In this document: positions 1 to 5,100 of the stretch, in pieces | Position numbering within the stretch: position 1 is the stretch's first letter | How the letters are laid out: each line of letters begins with the position of its first letter | The notes under the pieces: generated by a model | Told to the model about the DNA's origin: nothing | The model's input: only the letters and a program-made list of their open reading frames with translations | Database searches by the model: none | Assembly: GCA_029260675.1 (NCBI GenBank) | Contig: JAJDCV010000355.1 | Coordinates: forward strand, 1-5,100 | DNA: 5,100 nt | Origin: Phycisphaeraceae bacterium | GTDB lineage: Bacteria > Planctomycetota > Phycisphaerae > Phycisphaerales > Phycisphaeraceae | Direction: 5' to 3' | Made by a program: the position numbers and the translations under genes

Positions 1-95
1 TCGCCAAGGACAGCATCTACGCCCAGATCGGGGCCCGCACCGCCACCAGCGGCTTCCCGGACGCCTGGTTCCGTCAGCAGCTGCTGAACCCATAA
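1..95 (+). CDS. C-terminal end of an unrecognised protein (5' part lies outside the window)
   Basis: Reading from base 3, thirty sense codons run to a TAA at 93-95. The tail starts AKDSIYAQIG and ends QQLLNP. Nearly every codon ends in G or C (about 28 of 30), the same bias as the complete genes here, so this is very probably a real coding end and not a chance frame. The tail is mixed polar and hydrophobic, with no membrane segment, cysteine motif or sorting signal. I do not recognise the family, and 30 residues are too few to assign one. No hairpin followed by a T-run was found directly after the stop, so how transcription ends here is unclear. The next gene is more than 430 bases away and looks separately transcribed. 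Confidence 0.75.
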   Translation, partial: AKDSIYAQIGARTATSGFPDAWFRQQLLNP

Positions 96-186
96 CCCCG
101 ACTACTAGCGGTCAACCCCCCGATACACCTGGCGGTCGGCCGTTGTGCGCTAATACCGGGCGGTAGGTCGGTGTCACGCAGGTGAA

Positions 187-287
187 TCACCGGACGTACA
201 TCAGATTGGGTGGACAGTCGAATAGTTCCGGTGACTCGGTCGTTGTGCCATGTACCCGCACGCACCGCGACTATCCAACCAGTCACC
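187..287. repeat. Two overlapping inverted repeats that could form alternative hairpins
   Basis: TCACCGGA at 187-194 is the exact reverse complement of TCCGGTGA at 227-234 (8-bp stem, 32-base loop). GGTGACT at 230-236 is also the exact reverse complement of AGTCACC at 281-287 (7-bp stem, 44-base loop). The two stems share bases 230-234, so only one can form at a time. No T-tract follows either stem, so neither is a standard intrinsic terminator. Stems this short with loops this long occur by chance at appreciable frequency, so the assignment is tentative. Confidence 0.25.
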
Positions 288-395
288 CCATGAGCAAAGC
301 TTGGGGGGACTCTGCTAAGCCGTTCAGGCTGGTGGATTAAGGGTTGTAGGCGGTCAAGTTACCCTGCGTGGGGGACGATTTAAACGGGGTATGCA

Positions 396-424
396 TTGTG
401 AATATGGGCATCCTCGGATATAGT
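396..424 (+). promoter_or_regulatory. Candidate sigma70-type promoter for the kinase gene
   Basis: A -35-like TTGTGA at 396-401 (4 of 6 matches to TTGACA) is separated by exactly 17 bases from a -10-like TATAGT at 419-424 (5 of 6 matches to TATAAT). Transcription would start near 431, giving a leader of about 100 bases before the kinase ATG at 532. This is the best-spaced promoter I can see in the intergenic region, and it faces the only downstream gene. Planctomycete promoter consensus is less well defined than that of E. coli, so this is a prediction only. Confidence 0.42.
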
Positions 425-531
425 AGGGACATAGTTTCATTCGGTTATTCGGACAATCTGACCGGGAAAAAGGGCGTTAGGGTGCGTTGCGCTAGTTATT
501 TATAAGGCGTACCCCCTGCCCGTACGACATT

Positions 532-1404
532 ATGGCCGAGTTCAGTGAAATCCTCGGGTATGAAGTCCTTGCCACACTTGGAGTTGGGGCGAGGAGTACC
601 ATCTATGCCGTCAAGAACGGCGATGGCGAGCTATTCGCGCTCAAGCGGGTGATCAAGAGTTCGCCCAGCGACCAGCGTTTCATGGATCAGGCGATCCTCG
701 AACACGAGGTCGCCCAGAAGTTCGACCACCCGACCCTCCGCAAGAGCATCAAGCTGATCCGTCAGCGCAACTTCATCCGTACCAGCGAGGTGCTGGTCCT
801 GATGGAGATGGTGGACGGCATCACGCTGGAGAAGCACCAGCCGGACACGCTGGCGGACCTGTGCCACGTCTGCATCGAGATCGCCCACGGCCTGGGGGGG
901 ATCCACAAGGCCGGGTACGTCCACGCCGACATCAAGCCCAACAACATCATGATCACCGGTGAGAACGATGTGAAGATCATCGACTTCGGCCAGAGCTGCA
1001 CGATCGGCACGGTCAAGGAACGGATCCAGGGCACGCCGGACTACATCGCGCCAGAGCAGGTTCAACGCCGAAGTATCACGCCCCGCACGGACGTATTCAA
1101 CCTCGGGGCGACGATGTACTGGCTGCTGACGCAGAAGCACGTCCCGACGCTGATCCCCAAGGGCGGCGCGGGCATCAGCCTCCGCACGGAGGACACCTGC
1201 AAATCGCCGATGGAGCTGAACCCCGAGGTTCCCCCGGCGTTGTCCAGCCTGGTGATGGACTGCATCCACACCGAAGCGCCCCAACGCCCCGAGACCATGA
1301 CCCTGGTCGCCGATCGGTTGGAGATAGCCGCCCGCCAGTTCAACCGTCGCGAGCAGAACGGGGCCAACGACACGGACGACGGGGCCAAGCGAAACGCCAG
1401 TTAA
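532..1404 (+). CDS. Stand-alone bacterial Ser/Thr protein kinase (Hanks type) with a non-RD catalytic loop
   Basis: The 290-residue protein is essentially one protein-kinase domain and would transfer the ATP gamma-phosphate to Ser/Thr of unknown substrates in the cytoplasm. Visible landmarks are a glycine-rich loop GVGARS (17-22, third Gly replaced by Ser), the ATP-binding Lys38 in FALK, a helix-C Glu (57 or 59), a hinge near MEMVDG (91-96), a catalytic loop HADIKPNN (131-138) with Asp133, Lys135 and Asn138, DFG at 151-153, GTPDYIAPE (167-175), Asp187 in DVFNLG, and Arg252 in QRPETM. HAD replaces HRD, so this is a non-RD kinase. All residues needed for catalysis are present, so it should be active. 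No signal peptide, membrane helix, PASTA, TPR or WD repeats follow; residues 271-290 are a polar tail. ATG 532 is the only normal start after the in-frame TAG at 493, and there is no good Shine-Dalgarno sequence. The kinase family is certain; the pathway is unknown. Confidence 0.95.
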   Translation: MAEFSEILGYEVLATLGVGARSTIYAVKNGDGELFALKRVIKSSPSDQRFMDQAILEHEVAQKFDHPTLRKSIKLIRQRNFIRTSEVLVLMEMVDGITLEKHQPDTLADLCHVCIEIAHGLGGIHKAGYVHADIKPNNIMITGENDVKIIDFGQSCTIGTVKERIQGTPDYIAPEQVQRRSITPRTDVFNLGATMYWLLTQKHVPTLIPKGGAGISLRTEDTCKSPMELNPEVPPALSSLVMDCIHTEAPQRPETMTLVADRLEIAARQFNRREQNGANDTDDGAKRNAS

Positions 1405-1433
1405 ATATTGTGGCGTAATGTCCTGCGAAGCGC

Positions 1434-1439
1434 TATGAT
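1434..1439 (+). promoter_or_regulatory. Possible -10 box for the DUF4159 gene
   Basis: TATGAT matches the -10 consensus at 5 of 6 positions and lies in the 122-base gap after the kinase, giving a leader of roughly 80 bases before the ATG at 1527. The -35 is poor: TTGTGG at 1408-1413 would need a 20-base spacer, and nothing better lies at 16-18 bases. The gap is long enough for an independent promoter, but read-through from the kinase gene is equally possible. Confidence 0.22.
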
Positions 1440-1464
1440 CTGGTAACGGCTGCGCAGGCCGATG

Positions 1465-1480
1465 CGCCCTGAACAGGGTG
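1465..1480 (+). other. Small hairpin in the gap between the kinase and DUF4159 genes
   Basis: CGCCCT (1465-1470) pairs with AGGGTG (1475-1480) around a four-base GAAC loop, counting one G-U pair. It is compact and GC-rich, but no run of T follows, so it is not a typical intrinsic terminator. It could be a weak pause site, a transcript 3' end stabiliser or part of the leader of the next gene. An 8-bp palindrome CTGCGCAG at 1450-1457 lies just before it. Confidence 0.25.
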
Positions 1481-1526
1481 TCCGGGGTATCTGGGCACGA
1501 ACCACACCAAGGCGGCAGGCGATCCG

Positions 1527-3773
1527 ATGTGCAGATTCTTGGCACTTCTTGCAGTGATTGCCTTGCCTCTGACCCAGGCGCAGGCGGTCACCGATGCACA
1601 GATCAGCGACGCCATGAAGCGGATGCAGGTCTACCTGTTGTCGCAGCAGGACCCGCTGACCGGTGGATGGGAAAAGTCCTACGCTAACCACACACATCAC
1701 CGCGGTGGCGAGACGGCGCTGGTCACGTTCGCGTTACTGCGCAGCGGTCTGAGTGTGCAGGAGCCAGAGGTCCACGCCGCGGTGGGCTTCCTGCAGGCCC
1801 TGCCGATCAAAGGGACCTACGCGGTCTCGCTGCGGGCACACTGCTGGGCGGCGCTCTCGGACGACTACCGTGCACAGCTCGCGGCCGACGCAAAGTGGCT
1901 GCTGCATGCACAGGTGGACGGCCTGTTCGACTACGGCCCACGCACCGGCCCTCGCTACGACCACTCGGTCACGCAGTACGGCTTGCTGGGGCTTTGGGAA
2001 TCCGCCAAGCGCCAGGGCCCCAACGCCGGGGGGGTCTGGCAGCACTCATCGCAACATTTCATCGAGAAGCAGAACCCCGACGGGGGGTGGGGATACAACG
2101 GGGGCAGCAACTCGACACGATCCATGACCGCGGCCGGTCTGACCTCGCTGCTGATCGCGCAGGAGCGGCTGTATCTCAGCCGGAACAAGCCCCCGCCCAA
2201 GGTGGCGCAGGCGATCCGGGGCGCGACCGCCTGGCTCGACCGGTACGCCAAAGATAACGGCCTGGATGGCCGCGGCGATATGTACTTCCTGGTCTCGCTT
2301 GAACGCGCTGCGCTGGCCAGCGGGATCAAGAACCTCGGCGGGCACGACTGGTTCGACACCGGGGCGACCGCCATCCTCGAACAGGAACGCGGCACCGGCT
2401 CGATGGGCAGCGCGATTTCCGACACCGCCTTGGCGCTGGTCTTTCTTTCGCACGGCAAAGAACCCGTGTGGATCAACAAGCTCAGGCTCCCGGGCCAGGC
2501 ATGGAACAACCGCCCCAACGACCTGAACATCCTGACCCGGAAACTCGGTAACATCACCGAGGCGCAACTGAACTGGCAGGTGGTCGAAATTGACGCGGAC
2601 CCGCTGCTCTGGCTCGACGCACCGGTCGCCTACGTGGCGTCGGACACCCCGCTTGACATCGGCGAAGCCGCGATGGCCTCCCTGAAAACCTACCTCGACT
2701 TAGGCGGCATCCTGGTCGCGACACCGGACAACGCCGCGCCGGGGTTTGACGAATCGGTCAGGGAGATCGCAAAGAAGCTCTACCCCGACCTCGCCTTTGA
2801 ACGTGCCGGCCCGGACCACCCGCTGATGGGGCTGGTCTTCCCGGTGGAATTGACGGAAGACAATCGGCCGTGGGTCTTGTCCAACGGCGTGCGCGACCTG
2901 ATCGTGCTGGCGCCGCTGGACTGGGGGATGTCGTTTCAATCAAGCCGGACCGGCAAGGTCACGGGCGCCAGACACATCATGGCCAACCTGCACGCTTTGG
3001 TCTCCGACCGGGCCCGTACAGACGAGCGGTTGCATACACCGATCGTCGCGCGTGACGACACCCCCTCGCGCGGCGAGCTGATGGTGACACGGGCCGTGCC
3101 ACCGGGGCGCGATGTCATCGAGCCGCTGGCTTGGCTGCCGCTGGTGAATCATTTTTACAACCGGACGGGCCTTGAGCTGACAGGCCAGCAGATGCCGCTT
3201 GATCAGATCGACCGTGCGGACACACCGCTTGTCTATCTGGGGGGGAGCGACGTTCACCGCCTCTCCGCCGAACAACTGCGTGGGCTGGTCAAATACGTCA
3301 ACCGGGGCGGCACGATCCTGATCGAAACGATCGGCGGGCGGGGCGGGTTCACCGACGGGGTGCTGCGTCAACTGCAGGCGGTGTTTGGTGCCCAGGCAGC
3401 GCCACTCGACGCCGATCATCCGATCATCACCGGCCGGGGGCTTACCGGGGGTGCAGGGGGATCCGGGGGGTACGACCAGCGGAAGGTAGGCTACCGCCGA
3501 TACAGCACGCTGAATAAGGGGCTGTTGACCACACCCAGGCTCGAAGCGATCCGGGTCGACGGCCGGCCGGTTGTGATCGCCTCGCGCGAGGACCTGTCGC
3601 TGGGCGTGATGGGTTCGCAGCGCTGGGGCATCGACGGTTACGACACCGACTCGGCACGCGGTCTTGTCAGTAACATCCTGCTGTACACGGCCCGGGGCAA
3701 GCGGCAACACACGGTCGAAGCTTCGGTGCCGTCGGTCGATCAGGGCACGAGCAGGATTGAAGCCGCGCCCTGA
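1527..3773 (+). CDS. Exported DUF4159 protein with N-terminal prenyltransferase/squalene-cyclase-like toroid repeats
   Basis: Residues 1-20 look like a Sec signal peptide: Arg3, a hydrophobic core and a likely cleavage after AQA (20/21). There is no lipobox and no later membrane helix, so the mature protein is probably periplasmic. Residues about 25-320 carry helical alpha/alpha-toroid repeats with PLTGGWEKSY (43-52), NPDGGWGYNG (183-192) and repeated small-residue helices such as GETALVTFALL (61-71). The catalytic DxDD of squalene-hopene cyclases is not seen, so cyclase activity is unlikely. The rest is DUF4159-like. A clear unit spans about 534-724: LVYLGG (568-573), LVKYVNRGGTILIE (587-600), ADHPII (629-634), SREDLSLG (686-693), GIDGYDTDSARGL (701-713). 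A weaker matching unit spans about 330-498. The function of the family is unknown. ATG 1527 is the only ATG/GTG/TTG after the in-frame TGA at 1470, with AGG (1517-1519) at SD distance. comEC follows 20 bases later. Confidence 0.93.
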   Translation: MCRFLALLAVIALPLTQAQAVTDAQISDAMKRMQVYLLSQQDPLTGGWEKSYANHTHHRGGETALVTFALLRSGLSVQEPEVHAAVGFLQALPIKGTYAVSLRAHCWAALSDDYRAQLAADAKWLLHAQVDGLFDYGPRTGPRYDHSVTQYGLLGLWESAKRQGPNAGGVWQHSSQHFIEKQNPDGGWGYNGGSNSTRSMTAAGLTSLLIAQERLYLSRNKPPPKVAQAIRGATAWLDRYAKDNGLDGRGDMYFLVSLERAALASGIKNLGGHDWFDTGATAILEQERGTGSMGSAISDTALALVFLSHGKEPVWINKLRLPGQAWNNRPNDLNILTRKLGNITEAQLNWQVVEIDADPLLWLDAPVAYVASDTPLDIGEAAMASLKTYLDLGGILVATPDNAAPGFDESVREIAKKLYPDLAFERAGPDHPLMGLVFPVELTEDNRPWVLSNGVRDLIVLAPLDWGMSFQSSRTGKVTGARHIMANLHALVSDRARTDERLHTPIVARDDTPSRGELMVTRAVPPGRDVIEPLAWLPLVNHFYNRTGLELTGQQMPLDQIDRADTPLVYLGGSDVHRLSAEQLRGLVKYVNRGGTILIETIGGRGGFTDGVLRQLQAVFGAQAAPLDADHPIITGRGLTGGAGGSGGYDQRKVGYRRYSTLNKGLLTTPRLEAIRVDGRPVVIASREDLSLGVMGSQRWGIDGYDTDSARGLVSNILLYTARGKRQHTVEASVPSVDQGTSRIEAAP

Positions 3774-3787
3774 CTCGCGGGTATGAT
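3757..3787 (+). promoter_or_regulatory. Possible promoter giving a leaderless comEC transcript
   Basis: TTGAAG at 3757-3762 (4 of 6 to the -35 consensus) and TATGAT at 3782-3787 (5 of 6 to the -10 consensus) are separated by 19 bases, somewhat longer than ideal. The -10 box ends six bases before the GTG at 3794, so transcription would begin at or next to the start codon. The -35 lies inside the 3' end of the DUF4159 gene. The alternative is that comEC is simply transcribed with the gene before it. Confidence 0.25.
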
Positions 3788-3793
3788 GGGGCC

Positions 3794-5100
3794 GTGTCAT
3801 TTCCATCTCAAGTAAGAATCAATCCTTTCGGCCAAACCAGCCCCGGCCCCCTCGCCGAGTTACCCGGCCCGATGACAGCGATGACGACGGCGGTCATGAT
3901 CGGCATCGTCATGGGTCGATGGCTTGCGTGGCTCTGGCCCTGGCTGGCGGTGTCCTTTGTGCTGACAGCTGTGACGTGCTGGATGCTCCGGCTGGGCAGG
4001 GCCAAGGGGGTGCGGGCCTGGGGCATCCTCGCGTTGATCGCACTGAGCGCGTCCTGGTTCATCGTCCGCAGCGAGCACACCACCGGTCACGACCTTTCGC
4101 TTTACGTCGGGGAGACATCGCAACTGGCGCGGGTTGTCGGTGAGGTGATCGAGCCGGGCATGACAGGTTCACCGACCGGCGGCGCGTTTGCACGATTCAG
4201 CTACGAGCGACCGAGTACCCGGTTCGTGATGCGCGTAAACATGATCGAGGTGTCGGGGCGGTGGCTTGATACCCGTGGCGACCTGCTGGTCCGGATAGAT
4301 CAGGCGGATCACCGACTTGGGATCGGCCAACGCATCGAGGCGACCGGCTGGCTCGGTGCGATCGCCGGGCCCAGGAACCTCGGTGAGTTCGACTACCGGC
4401 GATACCTGGCGGAACGCGGCATCATCGGCCGACTCACCCTGCGCAACCGAGACAACTGGAAGCGGCTTGATCAAAGCGCATCAACCCTGTCCGGCTATCA
4501 GCGTCTGTTGCGCAGCCGATGTTCGGACGCTGCGCTTGGGTCGCTGCGTCTTGGGATGTCCGGCGACTCGCCGACGCTGGGCCTGCTTGAAACCATGCTC
4601 CTTGGCCGAAAGGACCGATCGAGCAGCGAGGTGCGTTTCGCGTTCCGACAGGTGGGGCTTGCGCACCTGCTTTCGATCAGCGGGGCGCACCTGGGGATCC
4701 TTCTTGGGCTGGTCTGGCTGTTGGCGCGTTGGTTTGTGCCCCACCCACCCCGCGCGGCGTTGGTCGTGCTGGCGGTGTTGTGTCTGTATCTCATGGCCGT
4801 GCCGCTGCGCGTCCCGATCGTGCGCTCCGGGATCATGGCCGGCTTGTTCTGCGCAGCCTACGGCACGGGCCGGCGGGTCCAGCCGATCCAGGTGCTTTCG
4901 TTTGCGGCGTTTGTCGTGCTGCTCTGGCGGCCGATGGATCTGTTCACGCCTGGGTTTCAATTGAGTTTCGCCGCGGTCGCCGGGCTGATTCTTTTCGTGC
5001 AGCCGGTATCGGAATGGCTCTGGCCAAGGCCGCCGGTGCTGCCCGGGCACCTGTCGGTTAGCTGGGTGCTTGGGCGTTGGTGTGTCGATTACCTGTCGGT
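3794..5100 (+). CDS. comEC: ComEC/Rec2-family DNA internalisation channel, N-terminal part (runs off the window)
   Basis: An open frame of 435 codons reaches the window edge with no stop. ComEC forms the inner-membrane channel that carries single-stranded DNA into the cytoplasm during natural transformation. Residues about 31-65 and 75-91 are hydrophobic membrane segments. About 100-220 is the soluble DUF4131 region, ending in PRNLGEFDYRRYLAERGI (193-210), the usual P-N-x-G-x-FDY-x-x-YL signature. The Competence domain then begins with GLAHLLSISGAHLGILL (288-304), followed by membrane segments near 321-337, 345-360, 364-380 and 388-405, with the conserved VPLRVPIVRSGIMAG (336-350) and FTPGFQLSFAAVAGL (384-398). 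Full-length members are usually 600-850 residues, so the remaining Competence segments and any C-terminal metallo-beta-lactamase-like domain would lie downstream. The start is uncertain: GTG 3794 adds 26 residues and fits the TATGAT box; ATG 3872 is the first ATG in frame, with a weak GAG upstream. Confidence 0.93.
   Translation, partial: MSFPSQVRINPFGQTSPGPLAELPGPMTAMTTAVMIGIVMGRWLAWLWPWLAVSFVLTAVTCWMLRLGRAKGVRAWGILALIALSASWFIVRSEHTTGHDLSLYVGETSQLARVVGEVIEPGMTGSPTGGAFARFSYERPSTRFVMRVNMIEVSGRWLDTRGDLLVRIDQADHRLGIGQRIEATGWLGAIAGPRNLGEFDYRRYLAERGIIGRLTLRNRDNWKRLDQSASTLSGYQRLLRSRCSDAALGSLRLGMSGDSPTLGLLETMLLGRKDRSSSEVRFAFRQVGLAHLLSISGAHLGILLGLVWLLARWFVPHPPRAALVVLAVLCLYLMAVPLRVPIVRSGIMAGLFCAAYGTGRRVQPIQVLSFAAFVVLLWRPMDLFTPGFQLSFAAVAGLILFVQPVSEWLWPRPPVLPGHLSVSWVLGRWCVDYLS

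Larger units (their letters stand above)
96..531. other. 436-base intergenic region without a convincing gene
   Basis: No frame on either strand looks coding. Base composition is more even than in the flanking genes, stops are frequent, and a 70-codon minus-strand frame at 74-286 has no family resemblance and overlaps the end of the upstream gene. I looked for tRNA arms, SRP, tmRNA and 6S RNA-like cores and common riboswitch cores and recognised none. The stretch contains small inverted repeats (187-287), a candidate promoter (396-424), a short direct repeat ATTCGG at 439-444 and 447-452, and a probable 5' leader of about 100 bases for the kinase gene. It most likely carries the regulatory region of the kinase. 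A small structured RNA cannot be excluded by eye. Confidence 0.6.

Noticed and set aside
74..286. A 70-codon minus-strand frame in the intergenic region
   Set aside because: It overlaps the end of the upstream gene, lacks the strong third-position GC bias of real genes here, and resembles no family I know.
96..531. tRNA, tmRNA, SRP RNA or known riboswitch in the large gap
   Set aside because: No T-arm consensus, CCA-ended acceptor stem or recognisable conserved core was found on either strand by reading.
1465..1480. Rho-independent terminator after the kinase gene
   Set aside because: The stem is acceptable but only six pairs long and no T-run follows, so it is listed only as a hairpin.
631..1545. 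A 304-codon open frame on the minus strand over the kinase gene
   Set aside because: It lies antisense to a gene with a complete set of kinase motifs. Its product is rich in Arg, Asp, Val and Leu with no family resemblance, as expected of an antisense shadow in GC-rich coding DNA.
1527..2486. Active squalene-hopene cyclase or prenyltransferase
   Set aside because: The repeats resemble the toroid fold and a QW-like GGW occurs twice, but no DxDD or prenyltransferase metal-binding motif is visible and the protein has a signal peptide, so enzymatic cyclase activity is not supported.
2940..3806. A 288-codon minus-strand open frame over the 3' half of the DUF4159 gene
   Set aside because: The plus-strand frame carries recognisable DUF4159 motifs and the codon bias of the window. 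The antisense product is Pro/Arg/His-rich and unrecognisable.
4317..4964. A 215-codon plus-strand frame inside comEC
   Set aside because: It is another frame of comEC. Its product is dominated by Cys, Arg, Ser and Trp without domains, while the comEC frame shows the conserved competence motifs across the same bases.
4481..5050. A 189-codon minus-strand frame inside comEC
   Set aside because: It is antisense to conserved membrane segments of ComEC, and the predicted product is a low-complexity Arg/Gln/His/Pro-rich chain typical of a shadow frame.

Overview
The window is GC-rich bacterial chromosome with very high third-position GC in its genes. It suggests a planctomycete, most likely of the Phycisphaerae. 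The reasons are a compact free-standing Ser/Thr kinase of the type abundant in Planctomycetes, a large secreted protein joining alpha/alpha-toroid (squalene-cyclase/prenyltransferase-like) repeats to DUF4159 sequence, and start codons with poor Shine-Dalgarno sequences. The taxonomic call is inference from family content; no rRNA or other marker is present.

Layout, all real genes on the + strand. Positions 1-95 hold the last 30 codons of an unrecognised gene. Positions 96-531 are a 436-base gene-free stretch with small inverted repeats and a plausible sigma70-type promoter (TTGTGA, 17 bases, TATAGT, 396-424) pointing at the next gene. Positions 532-1404 encode a complete 290-residue Ser/Thr kinase with HAD in place of HRD in the catalytic loop. 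A 122-base gap follows, with a -10-like hexamer and a small hairpin. Positions 1527-3773 encode a 748-residue exported protein with a signal peptide, an N-terminal toroid and a C-terminal half that reads as two DUF4159-like units in tandem. After only 20 bases comes the 5' part of a ComEC/Rec2 DNA-uptake channel gene (3794-5100). It is open at the window edge, and its GTG start sits where a leaderless transcript from a TATGAT box would begin.

How the genes might work together is weakly constrained. The kinase has its own probable promoter and no sensor or membrane domain in its chain. The DUF4159 gene and comEC are close enough to be co-transcribed, but one protein is exported and of unknown role while the other is an inner-membrane DNA transporter, so adjacency alone does not prove a shared pathway. 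No mobile element, CRISPR array, tRNA or rRNA was seen. I found no clear new multi-gene system. The best leads are the tandem DUF4159 architecture, the non-RD kinase, and the possible leaderless start of comEC.
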